Below are positions 46,997 to 55,514 of a stretch of DNA of 64,000 nt, in pieces (position 1 is the stretch's first letter; every line of letters begins with the position of its first letter). The notes beneath the pieces were generated by a model. The model did no database searches. It saw nothing but the letters and a program-made list of their open reading frames with translations, and had not been told where the DNA came from. A program made the position numbers and the translations under genes. This DNA is from an uncultured Eubacteriales bacterium (GTDB lineage Bacteria; Bacillota; Clostridia; Oscillospirales; Acutalibacteraceae): the NCBI GenBank assembly GCA_934444365.1, contig CAKSCM010000002.1:62001-126000 (forward strand), written 5' to 3'.

Positions 46997-47992
46997 ATGA
47001 GTAGTATAAAAATGAGGACAACGCCGGCAGGTACACGGGATCTGCTGTTTGAAGAATGTGCTGCTGCAAACACCGTTGAGCGTACCGTAACCGGAGTGTT
47101 TGAAAAAAACGGTTATCAGCAGGTGATGACCCCGGGAATAGAATATTACGATGTTTTTGAGCGGCGCTTAAGCGGAATACCGTGCGAGCAGCTTTACAAG
47201 CTTGTGGACAGGGATGGCGAAATACTGGTTTTAAGACCCGATTCGACCCTGCCGATAGCGCGCATGGTGGGGTCTCGTCTTAAGGAGAACGACGGGGTTT
47301 TGCGGCTTTACTACAATCAGAGCGTTTTTCGTGTATCCCCGGCCATGAGCGGACGGCTAAACGAGGTGAGACAGGCCGGAATCGAGCTTATAGGCTCGGC
47401 AGGTATCGAGGCTGATATAGAGGTTATTACCACCGCCGTAAAGGCCTTAAGGGGGCTTGGGCTTGAGGGCTTCAGAATAGAGCTCGGACACGCCGGATTT
47501 TTTAAAGCCCTTGTGGCAGGGGTTACCGACGATCCCGAGCTTAGGGAAAACATACGGCTTTGCGTTGAGGCGAAAAACTACTCGCTGCTGTCTGATTTAA
47601 TCGACAATCTTCCCGGGGAGGAGCAGGCGGCGCTGAGGGCGCTGCCCAGGCTTTTCGGCGGAGAAGAGGTATTTAAAAAGGCAAAGGCACTGATAAAGGG
47701 GAATGCCGAGGCGAATGAGGCTCTTGCTTATTTAAAGGAAGTATACGATATTCTTTCCGGGCGCGACGCAGCCGGATTTTTAAGCATTGATCTCGGCCTT
47801 GTTCAGCGCAACGACTACTATACCGGTCTTGTTTTCGGCGGATATATCGAGGGATCGGGACTGAGGATTCTTTCGGGCGGAAGATATGACGGATTGCTCG
47901 GACATTTCGGGGAGAGCCGTCCGGCAACCGGCTTTGCTATCGAAACATCGGCCCTTATTCCGGTTATTTTGTCGGAGGAAAAGAAAAAATGA
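46997..47992 (+). CDS. hisZ: ATP phosphoribosyltransferase regulatory subunit HisZ
   Basis: A 331-residue paralogue of histidyl-tRNA synthetase that lacks synthetase activity and forms the regulatory half of the HisZG enzyme. It has the class II fold with LRPDSTLPIARMVGSRL (motif 2-like region), NEVRQAGIELIGSAGIEADI, and the C-terminal SGGRYDGLLGHFGESRPATG. The anticodon-binding domain is absent, as expected for HisZ. ATG 46997 has CGGAGG upstream; its stop overlaps the hisG start (ATGA). First gene of the his operon. Confidence 0.95.
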   Translation: MSSIKMRTTPAGTRDLLFEECAAANTVERTVTGVFEKNGYQQVMTPGIEYYDVFERRLSGIPCEQLYKLVDRDGEILVLRPDSTLPIARMVGSRLKENDGVLRLYYNQSVFRVSPAMSGRLNEVRQAGIELIGSAGIEADIEVITTAVKALRGLGLEGFRIELGHAGFFKALVAGVTDDPELRENIRLCVEAKNYSLLSDLIDNLPGEEQAALRALPRLFGGEEVFKKAKALIKGNAEANEALAYLKEVYDILSGRDAAGFLSIDLGLVQRNDYYTGLVFGGYIEGSGLRILSGGRYDGLLGHFGESRPATGFAIETSALIPVILSEEKKK

Positions 47993-48624
47993 GGAAGATA
48001 AGAATAGCCCTTACAAAGGGGAGACTTGAAAAGAAGGCATGTGAGCTTTTTGAGGCGGTCGGACTTGACTGCTCTGAGCTCAAAAATAAAGGGCGAAGGC
48101 TGATACTGCCGGTCGGCAGCGACTACGAGGCGGTGCTTGCCAAGGCGGCCGACGTTATAACCTATGTTGAGCACGGGGTGTGCGATATAGGAATAGTCGG
48201 AAAGGATACCATCGCCGAAAACAGCCACAGGAGTTTTTACGAGATTATGGATCTCGGATTCGGCAAATGCCGTTTTGCGCTTGCCGCAAGGCAAGGGTCC
48301 GACTTTTTTTCGGGCTACAACACCAAAACCGTCGCAACTAAATATCCGGCAATTGCAAGGGCGTATTTCGAGCGGCTCGGAATGGATGTCGGTATAATAA
48401 AGATCGAGGGTTCGGTGGAGCTCGCTCCCTTGCTCGGTCTTGCGGACGCGATAGTCGATATAGTGGAAACCGGAGCGACCCTTAAAGAAAACGGGCTTTG
48501 CGTTGTTGAGGAGATAATGCCGGTTTCCGCAAGGGTAATTGTCAATATTGCAAGCTTAAAGCTTCGCAAAAATGAAATCGAGGAGCTTCTTTCGGATATG
48601 GAAAGGGCAAAACAGCTTATATAA
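47989..48624 (+). CDS. hisG: ATP phosphoribosyltransferase catalytic subunit, short form
   Basis: Catalyses the first step of histidine synthesis, joining ATP and PRPP. At 211 residues it is the short form that needs HisZ for activity and feedback control. It shows RIALTKGRLEKKACELFEAV at the N-terminus, ADVITYVEHGVCDIGIVGKD, and the PRPP loop DIVETGATLKENGL. It overlaps hisZ by 4 bases and is followed by hisD. Confidence 0.96.
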   Translation: MRKIRIALTKGRLEKKACELFEAVGLDCSELKNKGRRLILPVGSDYEAVLAKAADVITYVEHGVCDIGIVGKDTIAENSHRSFYEIMDLGFGKCRFALAARQGSDFFSGYNTKTVATKYPAIARAYFERLGMDVGIIKIEGSVELAPLLGLADAIVDIVETGATLKENGLCVVEEIMPVSARVIVNIASLKLRKNEIEELLSDMERAKQLI

Positions 48625-48634
48625 GGAGCCTGTA

Positions 48635-49930
48635 ATGGTAAAGATACTTAAAGCCGACGGAGTGTCGGAAAGAAAATTTATTGAGGAACTTAAACGCCGC
48701 GCCGGCGAGAACGACGCTCAGGTCGAAAAGACCGTAAAGCAGATTATTGCCGATGTAAAGGAGCGCGGCGACGAGGCGGTGCGCGAATATACCGAAAAAT
48801 TCGACGGTGCTTATTCGGGCAAGAGAGAGCTTTCAAAAGAGGATTTAAAGGCGGCGGCCGACAGGTGCGATGCGGCCTTTATAACCGCCTTGCAAAATGC
48901 CGCTTCGAATATTGAGGATTTTCACTCGAAACAAAAGCGGGAAGGGTTTGATTATTTCGACCGCAACGGTAACCTGCTCGGACAAAGAATAAAGGGACTT
49001 GACAAGGTCGGAATTTACGTGCCGGGCGGTACGGCGGCCTATCCGTCGACCGTTTTGATGAATACTATTCCGGCAAGGATAGCCGGAGTCGGCGAGATAA
49101 TAATGATAACTCCGCCGCCAAAAAAGGGACAGCAAAACGACGCAATACTTGCTGCGGCTCATATCGTCGGGGTCGACAGGGTAATTTATGCCGGCGGAGC
49201 ACAGGGAATAGCGGCGCTTGCATTCGGAACCGAGAGTATTCCGAGGGTGGATAAAATAGTCGGCCCGGGCAACATTTACGTTGCAACGGCGAAGCGTCTG
49301 CTTTTCGGCACGGTTGATATAGACATGATAGCCGGACCGAGCGAAATACTTATAATCTCGGATTCGTCGGCCGATGTGTCCTATCTTGCGGCGGATATGA
49401 TGTCGCAGGCCGAGCATGATGTTTTGGCTTCATCCATAATGCTTACAACAAGCGAGGAAACGGCGGTTATGACCGACCGGGAGATAGCGCGCCAGATAGA
49501 GGGTCTATCGAGGCGTGAGATAATCGAAAAATCGCTTGCGGACAACGGAGCCATAATAATATGCGAGAGCCTTCAAAAGGCCGCCGAGCTTGCCAACGAG
49601 ATAGCACCGGAGCATCTTGAGATAATGACCGATTCGCCGGAATTTCTGCTTGAAAGCGTGCGTAATGCCGGCTCGGTATTTTTGGGATCGTATTCGCCCG
49701 AGCCGCTCGGTGATTATTACGCCGGACCAAACCATGTGCTGCCGACCTCCGGCACGGCGAGGTTTTTCTCCCCCCTTTCGGTGGACAGCTTCATTAAAAA
49801 ATTCAGCTTTATAAAATACAGCCGCGCCAATTTGAATGCGGCGGCCGAGGATATTGTTACACTTGCGCGCTCCGAAGGGCTTGACGCGCACGCCAATTCC
49901 ATAACGGTCAGATACAACAGCGGAAAGTGA
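48635..49930 (+). CDS. hisD: Histidinol dehydrogenase HisD
   Basis: Oxidises histidinol to histidine in two NAD-dependent steps, the end of the pathway. From ATG 48635 (AAGGAGCC upstream) the protein has 431 residues; the frame is open further up, inside hisG, but that is not used. Signatures are GIYVPGGTAAYPSTVLMNTI, the long IDMIAGPSEILIISDSSADV, QAEHD with metal-binding residues, and GPNHVLPTSGTARFFSPLSV. Confidence 0.97.
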   Translation: MVKILKADGVSERKFIEELKRRAGENDAQVEKTVKQIIADVKERGDEAVREYTEKFDGAYSGKRELSKEDLKAAADRCDAAFITALQNAASNIEDFHSKQKREGFDYFDRNGNLLGQRIKGLDKVGIYVPGGTAAYPSTVLMNTIPARIAGVGEIIMITPPPKKGQQNDAILAAAHIVGVDRVIYAGGAQGIAALAFGTESIPRVDKIVGPGNIYVATAKRLLFGTVDIDMIAGPSEILIISDSSADVSYLAADMMSQAEHDVLASSIMLTTSEETAVMTDREIARQIEGLSRREIIEKSLADNGAIIICESLQKAAELANEIAPEHLEIMTDSPEFLLESVRNAGSVFLGSYSPEPLGDYYAGPNHVLPTSGTARFFSPLSVDSFIKKFSFIKYSRANLNAAAEDIVTLARSEGLDAHANSITVRYNSGK

Positions 49931-49942
49931 GCGATTTTTGAT

Positions 49943-50995
49943 ATGTCGTATGAATTTTGTGATAAATTAAAGGAATTTAAGCCGTACACGGCCGAAACCG
50001 GCGACGGCTTTAAAATTAAAATGGATGCAAACGAGTCCTTTGTCAGTCCTAACGAGGAGTTTTCGGCGGTTGTAAAGGAAGCGGCGGCGTCGGTCGATTT
50101 ATCGCGCTATCCGGATCCTTTGTGCAGCGAGCTTTGCTCGGCCTTTGCAAGCGCTTACGGCAGTGAGGAAAAATATATTACCGCCGGCAACGGTTCGGAT
50201 GAGCTTATATCCCTTATATGCGGCGGATTTATGCAAAGCGGCGAAAGGGCCATGGTTATAACGCCGGACTTTTCGATGTATGCGTTTTATTTAAAGCTTT
50301 ACGGGTGCGAGGTTGTAGAGTATAAGAAGAACGACGATTTTACCTTTGATATCGACGATATGATAAGCTCCTGCAAAAAACAGGGCTGTCGGATGCTGAT
50401 ATTTTCAAACCCGTGCAATCCTACCTCTATCGGTCTTGATCGCGAGACGGTCCGTAAAATAATCACCGGACTTGACGATGTGCTGGTGGTAGTCGATGAG
50501 GCTTATATGGATTTTTGGGATCAGAGCCTTATAGGCGAGATCGCCCGGTATGACAACGCCATACTGCTTCGCACCTGTTCTAAAATGATGGGACTGGCGG
50601 CGCTCAGGGTAGGCTTTGCGGTGGCGAACGAAAAAATAACGGGCATTTTAAGGAGTATTAAATCTCCGTACAACGTAGGGGGAGTTTCGCAGGCTATTGC
50701 GACGGCGGTTATCAGTCACAATGAGCTGCTCGAGCGCGCAAGACGCAAAATAACGGTCAGCCGCAACGAGCTTTACCTGCTTATGAACGATCTTTCGCTT
50801 TCAAAGAATATAAAGGTTTTTGAAACGCGCACGAATTTTGTGACCGTTCGTATGGAAAATGCAAAGCAGGTGTACGAGGGGCTGAGATCCGAGTCGATAC
50901 TTACCCGCTGCTTTGACGGGTATTTAAGGATAACCGCCTGCAAAAAGGCCCAGAACCGCGCGCTTTTCGAAGCGATGATGAGACTGTGCAAATAA
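49943..50995 (+). CDS. hisC: Histidinol-phosphate aminotransferase HisC
   Basis: A 350-residue PLP enzyme of fold type I that transaminates imidazole-acetol phosphate. It has ITAGNGSDELISLICGGFM, the NPCNPT motif (IFSNPCNPTSIG), DEAYMDFW, and the PLP lysine in RTCSKMMGLAALRVGFA. ATG 49943 lies 12 bases after hisD. The ribosome binding site is weak, suggesting translational coupling. Confidence 0.95.
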   Translation: MSYEFCDKLKEFKPYTAETGDGFKIKMDANESFVSPNEEFSAVVKEAAASVDLSRYPDPLCSELCSAFASAYGSEEKYITAGNGSDELISLICGGFMQSGERAMVITPDFSMYAFYLKLYGCEVVEYKKNDDFTFDIDDMISSCKKQGCRMLIFSNPCNPTSIGLDRETVRKIITGLDDVLVVVDEAYMDFWDQSLIGEIARYDNAILLRTCSKMMGLAALRVGFAVANEKITGILRSIKSPYNVGGVSQAIATAVISHNELLERARRKITVSRNELYLLMNDLSLSKNIKVFETRTNFVTVRMENAKQVYEGLRSESILTRCFDGYLRITACKKAQNRALFEAMMRLCK

Positions 50996-51020
50996 TCGTT
51001 TGAAAAGGGAGAACGAAAAA

Positions 51021-51596
51021 ATGAGGACGGCCGAAATTACAAGGAAAACCGCCGAAACCGATATAACCGTAAGCATAAATCTTGACGGCGGCGAATGCGA
51101 AGTAAGCACCGGAATAGGCTTTTTTGACCATATGCTGTGCTCCTTTGCAAAGCACGGGAAATTCGGGCTTAAGGTAAGGGTGAAGGGTGATTTATACGTC
51201 GACGGACATCATACCGTCGAGGATACCGGCATAGTTCTCGGCAAGGCCTTTTTGAAGGCCCTTGGAGACAAGGTCGGTATCGAGCGGTTTGCCGATACAT
51301 ATATTCCGATGGATGAATCGCTTGCGTTTTGTGCCTGCGACATAAGCGGCCGGCCTTTTTTGCATTTTGACGCCGTTTTTATGCAGGAGCATTGCGGCGA
51401 TTACGATACCGCTTTAAGCGAGGAGTTTTTCCGCGGATTTGCCATGTCGGCCGAGCTGACGCTGCATTTACGATCGGTGTACGGCGTGAATGCTCATCAT
51501 CAGACCGAGGCGCTTTTCAAGGCGGCCGGACGGGCGCTTTGTAAAGCGGCGGCGATTACGGGGGATGAACTCCCTTCTACAAAGGGAGTGCTGTAA
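51021..51596 (+). CDS. hisB: Imidazoleglycerol-phosphate dehydratase HisB
   Basis: A 191-residue single-function dehydratase (no phosphatase domain). The metal-binding histidine clusters are FFDHMLCSFAKHG, DGHHTVEDTGIVLG and VNAHHQTEALFKAAGRAL. I chose ATG 51021, ten bases after AAGGGAG; a TTG-led frame from 51000 covers that ribosome binding site. The typical N-terminus RTAEITRKTAETDI follows the start. Confidence 0.96.
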   Translation: MRTAEITRKTAETDITVSINLDGGECEVSTGIGFFDHMLCSFAKHGKFGLKVRVKGDLYVDGHHTVEDTGIVLGKAFLKALGDKVGIERFADTYIPMDESLAFCACDISGRPFLHFDAVFMQEHCGDYDTALSEEFFRGFAMSAELTLHLRSVYGVNAHHQTEALFKAAGRALCKAAAITGDELPSTKGVL

Positions 51597-51598
51597 AA

Positions 51599-52318
51599 AT
51601 GATAATATTCCCGGCGATAGATATACTTTCGGGACAGTGCGTAAGGCTTAAAAAGGGCGAGTATTCGTCGGCTTCAAAGGTGGCCGAATCTCCCTTTGAA
51701 ACGGCTGCCCGTTTTAAAGCGGCCGGAGCAAAATGGATACATACGGTGGATCTTGACGGTGCGAAATCGGCGCGTCCCGAAAACGCCCCGCTACTTATAG
51801 AAATAGCAAAAACGAGCGGTCTTTCGGTTGAGGTGGGCGGTGGTATACGCTGTATTGAGACGGTCGGATATTACCTTGAAAACGGTATTTCGAGGGTTAT
51901 TCTCGGCTCGGCTGCTATTGATAATCCTGAGCTTGTAAAAGAGTGTGTAAAAACCTTCGGCGGCGAGAAAATCGCTGTCGGTATCGACGCTAAAGGAGAG
52001 AATGCGGCGGCCGACGGGTGGACAAGGAGCTCGGATTTCACCTACACCGAGCTTGCAAAACGCATGGAGGATATCGGGGTCAAATACATTATATATACCG
52101 ATATTTCAAAGGACGGAATGCTGTCCGGTCCGTCATTTGAGCGGCTTTTTGAGCTTAACCGGTGCGTGGGGTGCAATATAATCGCGTCGGGCGGTGTGTC
52201 GTCGACGGATGATATAATAAAGCTTCGGGATGCCGGCCTTTACGGGGCAATATGCGGAAAGGCCATTTATACCGGAGATATTGATTTGAATAAGGCTGTG
52301 AAAATTGCAGCAGAATAG
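51599..52318 (+). CDS. hisA: Phosphoribosyl isomerase HisA (ProFAR isomerase)
   Basis: A 239-residue (beta/alpha)8 enzyme that isomerises ProFAR to PRFAR. It begins IIFPAIDILSGQCVRLKKGE with the catalytic Asp in PAIDI, has VDLDGAKSARPEN, VEVGGGIRC and IYTDISKDGMLSGPSFE with the second Asp, and ends with IASGGVSSTDD and ICGKAIYTGDI phosphate loops. These features mark it as HisA and not HisF. It starts 2 bases after hisB. hisF, its usual neighbour, is missing. Confidence 0.95.
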   Translation: MIIFPAIDILSGQCVRLKKGEYSSASKVAESPFETAARFKAAGAKWIHTVDLDGAKSARPENAPLLIEIAKTSGLSVEVGGGIRCIETVGYYLENGISRVILGSAAIDNPELVKECVKTFGGEKIAVGIDAKGENAAADGWTRSSDFTYTELAKRMEDIGVKYIIYTDISKDGMLSGPSFERLFELNRCVGCNIIASGGVSSTDDIIKLRDAGLYGAICGKAIYTGDIDLNKAVKIAAE

Positions 52319-52333
52319 GAAATAAAAGATAAT

Positions 52334-52684
52334 ATGGATTATACCGAGGCAAAACTCAAATTTGACCGAAACGGACTTATTCCGGCTATTGTTCAGCAAT
52401 ACGACACCAAAGAGGTGCTTATGCTCGCTTATATGAACGCCGAGTCCTTTAAAATGACCCTTGAAAGCGGATATACCTGGTTTTTCAGCCGTTCAAGACA
52501 GGAGCTCTGGAACAAAGGCGCTCATTCGGGCAATTTGCAAAGGGTTATATCGATTTCAGCCGATTGCGACAGCGACGCGCTGCTTGTTTTGGTGGATCAG
52601 ACGGGGGTTGCGTGCCATACCGGAGCGCGTTCATGCTTTTTTAAAGATATTGATTTAAAATCGAAGGAGGAGCAGGAGCAGTGA
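52334..52684 (+). CDS. hisI: Phosphoribosyl-AMP cyclohydrolase HisI
   Basis: A 116-residue cyclohydrolase that opens the adenine ring of PR-AMP. The family core is VLMLAYMNAESFKMTLESGY, WFFSRSRQELWNKGAHSGN, DCDSDALLVLVDQ and CHTGARSCF with the zinc-binding cysteines. It is the single-domain form without fused HisE, so PR-ATP pyrophosphatase must be elsewhere. Its stop overlaps the fmt start by 4 bases. Confidence 0.96.
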   Translation: MDYTEAKLKFDRNGLIPAIVQQYDTKEVLMLAYMNAESFKMTLESGYTWFFSRSRQELWNKGAHSGNLQRVISISADCDSDALLVLVDQTGVACHTGARSCFFKDIDLKSKEEQEQ

Positions 52685-53616
52685 GGGTCGTTTTTATGGG
52701 GACTCCCGACTTTGCCGTAGGCTGTCTCGATGCCGTTATAAAGGCCGGATACGATACGGTCGGGGTTTTTTGTCAGCCGGATAAGCCGAAGGGCCGCGGA
52801 CATAAGCTTTGCGCTCCGCCCGTGAAGGAAAGGGCGCTCGAGATGGGCATTCCGGTGTTTCAGCCGGCAAAAATCCGCGACGGCGAAGCTCTCCAAAAAT
52901 TAAAGGAGCTTTCTCCCGACATAATAATTGTCGTCGCATACGGCAAGATTTTGCCGGGCGAGATACTGAATCTGCCGAAATACGGATGTATAAACGTTCA
53001 TGCATCTGTTTTGCCTGAGCTTAGAGGCGCTGCACCTATTCAGTGGTCTATAATAAATGGCTTTAAAACAACCGGCGTTACCATTATGAAGATGGATGAG
53101 GGGATGGATACCGGCGACATCCTTTCGCAAAGGAGCATTGAGATAGGCCGTGATACAAATTCGGGCGAATTGTTCGATATGCTTTGTAAGGTCGGTGCCG
53201 AGCTGCTTATACAAACCCTTCCGCGTTATATAAACGGGGAGATCACGCCGGTAAAGCAGGACGATTCGGCTTCGAGCACGGCTCCCATGCTTACAAAGGA
53301 AATGTCCGTAATAGACTGGAGAAAGCCGGCTGATCAGATACACAATCTTATAAGAGGGCTTTGTCCGTGGCCGGTGGCGGTGACATATTGCGGTGAAACA
53401 AGGATCAAGGTTTATTCGTCGTCGGTTGCTGAGTGCCCGTCGGCCGGTGCGACGGAGGGCGAAGTTATTGACACAAACGGACGTCTCGTGGTAAAATGCG
53501 GCTCGGATACGGCCATCGAGCTGAAAGAGGTCCAGCGCGACGGTTCAAAGCGTATGTCGGCGGCCGATATGCTAAGGGGCTTTAAGATAGAAAAGGGCGC
53601 GGTTTTAGGCGGCTGA
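52681..53616 (+). CDS. fmt: Methionyl-tRNA formyltransferase Fmt
   Basis: Formylates initiator Met-tRNA using 10-formyl-tetrahydrofolate. The 311-residue protein begins (V/M)RVVFMGTPDFAVGCLDAVI, has the folate-enzyme signature NVHASVLPELRGAAPIQWSI with catalytic His, then TTGVTIMKMDEGMDTGDIL, and a C-terminal OB-like domain. The start is GTG 52681, overlapping the hisI stop as GTGA, so it is translated in the his operon. fmt is more often beside def; no def is present here. Confidence 0.96.
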   Translation: MRVVFMGTPDFAVGCLDAVIKAGYDTVGVFCQPDKPKGRGHKLCAPPVKERALEMGIPVFQPAKIRDGEALQKLKELSPDIIIVVAYGKILPGEILNLPKYGCINVHASVLPELRGAAPIQWSIINGFKTTGVTIMKMDEGMDTGDILSQRSIEIGRDTNSGELFDMLCKVGAELLIQTLPRYINGEITPVKQDDSASSTAPMLTKEMSVIDWRKPADQIHNLIRGLCPWPVAVTYCGETRIKVYSSSVAECPSAGATEGEVIDTNGRLVVKCGSDTAIELKEVQRDGSKRMSAADMLRGFKIEKGAVLGG

Positions 53617-53774
53617 AAGGCTAAAAACCGAACGGGGATATCCTGAATCGGCCGAGAATGTCCTTTTATGGGTTTTGATTATAAAAAATTAGAGTTTTTA
53701 AGCGGCGGCGAACGTTATACGGTTAGATTGCGAAAGCGTATTGCCGGGCATCTGAAAATACGGAGGTGTATTTT

Positions 53775-54245
53775 ATGTATTGCGAAAAATGCGATGTTTT
53801 TTATGACGACGGTATCGATGTGTGCAAGGTGTGCGGAAAAAAGCTTGTGGATTTCCATCCGATTATGAACGAGGAGGATGCGGCCGAGCTTGATATGCTT
53901 AAAACCGAGGACGATGCGGCTGGTGAGACTTCGGAATCGCTTACTCCGGAAAAAATTATAGAAAAAACCGAGCCGGAAATTCTGGTGTCGGTAAGCGAGC
54001 AGGAGGATGCGGAGCATATTATCGCGATTCTTGAGGCGAATATGATACCGGCTTTTTCCCGTGAAGGGGAGGAGGCCGGAACAACCGACATTCTTGTTCC
54101 GGCGCATATGATTCCTCAGGGGCTTGAAATACTCAACGAAACGGTCCCCGATATAATGTCCTCGGGCGAGGAGGAGTTAAGCGACGAGGAGCTTGACGAA
54201 CTGCTTTCCCGGCTTGCCGATGAGACGGGCGATATAGAGGTATAA
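53775..54245 (+). CDS. Zinc-ribbon protein with a DUF2007-like domain
   Basis: A 156-residue acidic protein. The N-terminus is a CxxC...CxxC zinc ribbon (YCEKCDVFYDDGIDVCKVCG). A charged linker leads to VSEQEDAEHIIAILEANMIP with FSREGEEAGTTDILVPAHMI, resembling the DUF2007 'putative signal-transducing' fold, and a Glu/Asp-rich tail. The start is ATG 53775 after CGGAGGTG. It follows fmt by 158 bases in the same direction and ends in a strong terminator. The function is unknown; the domain assignment is tentative. Confidence 0.75.
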   Translation: MYCEKCDVFYDDGIDVCKVCGKKLVDFHPIMNEEDAAELDMLKTEDDAAGETSESLTPEKIIEKTEPEILVSVSEQEDAEHIIAILEANMIPAFSREGEEAGTTDILVPAHMIPQGLEILNETVPDIMSSGEEELSDEELDELLSRLADETGDIEV

Positions 54246-54292
54246 AAAAACGGTGTGTTACGGTTTTTAAAAAATCGCAACACACCGTTTTT
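54246..54292 (+). terminator. Terminator after the zinc-ribbon gene
   Basis: CGGTGTGTT (54251-54259) and AACACACCG (54279-54287) form the stem, followed by TTTTT. Repeat copy 2 begins within this T run. Confidence 0.85.
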
Positions 54293-54549
54293 ATTGTTTC
54301 GGAAACCACCGGCTATGCCGGTGGAGGCATCCCGTAAAAAAAGCTTTAGCTTCAAGCATCGAGCGAAGCGAGTCGAGAATAACAATCCAAAAAATTCGTA
54401 TGCACTCGATAAAAACGCCTGATGCCCGTTTACGGGCGGCGGGGCATTTGATGCAAGTGAAAAATCATTCAGTGCATCTTTAGATGCCAGCCGGTAAAAA
54501 GCCCTTCTAGGGCTTAATCAAGCCGCCGGCTTAGCCGGCGGTCATGACT
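54289..54549 (+). repeat. 261-bp palindrome-rich element, copy 2
   Basis: Matches copy 1 (34857-35118) base for base except one A fewer in the A run near its left end. Same orientation. It starts in the T tract of a terminator and ends 8 bases before the stop codon of the SDR gene on the opposite strand, so its right hairpin may end that gene's transcripts. See copy 1 for the internal hairpins. Confidence 0.9.
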
Positions 54550-54557
54550 ACATCATT

Positions 54558-55271
54558 TTATATGTACATTCCGCCGTTTACGGCGAGCACCTGTCCGGTT
54601 ATATAAGGGTTGGTAGCTATGTCGAATACGGCCTTTGCGACCTCATGCGGTGTTCCAATGCGGCCGAGGGGAATTTCCTCGCAAAGCGCGCTTATCGTAT
54701 CGTCGCCAAGTGCGGAATTCATAGCGGTATCTATAACCCCGGGGCATATACAGTTGGCCGTAATTCCGCTTGGCGCGAGCTCCTTTGCGATCGCCTTTGT
54801 AAAGCCGATAACCGCCGCTTTTGAGGCGGAATATGCCGCTTCGCACGATGCTCCGGTCTGTCCCCAGATTGAGGAGACGGTAACTATTGAACCGTAATGC
54901 TTTTTCAGCATGGCCGACGCCGAGTATTTTGCGGTTAAGAATACTCCGCGCGTGTTAATTGCGAATATTTCGTCCCATTCCTTTGCGGAAAGGTCGGTAA
55001 ACTGTCCGAAAAGCGAAACTCCGGCATTACAGACCGATATGTCAAGCCGTCCGCTTTCGTCTGCTATTCTTGAAAAAAGCAGGGACATTGCCTGCTCGTC
55101 GGAAACATCGCATTTTACAGGAATCATGGAATCAAATCCGGCGATTAAAGCATCTGTGTCGGTATTTTCGGACGAATAGGTGAAATAAACCTTGTATCCG
55201 TTTAAAGTCAGAAGCTCAGCCGTGGCCCGGCCGATTCCGCGCGAGCCGCCGGTAACTATTGCTGTTTTCAT
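54558..55271 (-). CDS. SDR-family oxidoreductase (FabG-like)
   Basis: A 237-residue short-chain dehydrogenase. The NAD(P)-binding loop is TGGSRGIGRA (about 7-16), followed by CNAGVSLFG. The catalytic Ser is in IVTVSSIWG and the Tyr-Lys pair in YSASKAAVIG; the C-terminus is the usual GQVLAVNGGMYI. It resembles 3-oxoacyl-ACP reductase, but there are no other fatty-acid synthesis genes beside it, so the substrate is open. A possible promoter lies at 55351-55380 (minus strand). Confidence 0.9.
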   Translation of the reverse strand: MKTAIVTGGSRGIGRATAELLTLNGYKVYFTYSSENTDTDALIAGFDSMIPVKCDVSDEQAMSLLFSRIADESGRLDISVCNAGVSLFGQFTDLSAKEWDEIFAINTRGVFLTAKYSASAMLKKHYGSIVTVSSIWGQTGASCEAAYSASKAAVIGFTKAIAKELAPSGITANCICPGVIDTAMNSALGDDTISALCEEIPLGRIGTPHEVAKAVFDIATNPYITGQVLAVNGGMYI

Positions 55272-55350
55272 ATCATATCTCCCGTTCAGGATAAAATTGC
55301 AAAAAGCTTTATATGCACAGCCGCATATAGAAAAAGTTTTTATTGATGAA

Positions 55351-55380
55351 ATAATACCATAAAAGACGTGTATTTGTCGA
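55351..55380 (-). promoter_or_regulatory. Candidate promoter of the SDR gene
   Basis: Minus strand: TCGACA (55375-55380), 18 bp, TATTAT (55351-55356), 80 bases before the start. Confidence 0.45.
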
Positions 55381-55420
55381 GTTTTTTATAAATAACCATA
55401 TTTTTTTAAAAGAATATCTC

Positions 55421-55449
55421 TTGACACGGTTCAAAGTTAATGATATTAT
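55421..55449 (+). promoter_or_regulatory. Promoter of the wall-anchored protein gene
   Basis: Consensus TTGACA (55421-55426), 17 bp, TATTAT (55444-55449), 66 bases before the start codon. Confidence 0.75.
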
Positions 55450-55514
55450 ATACGCGAATGATAACAGAATGTATCTCTATTATTCCAACTAACTAAATAC
55501 GGAGGTTATTTCAA

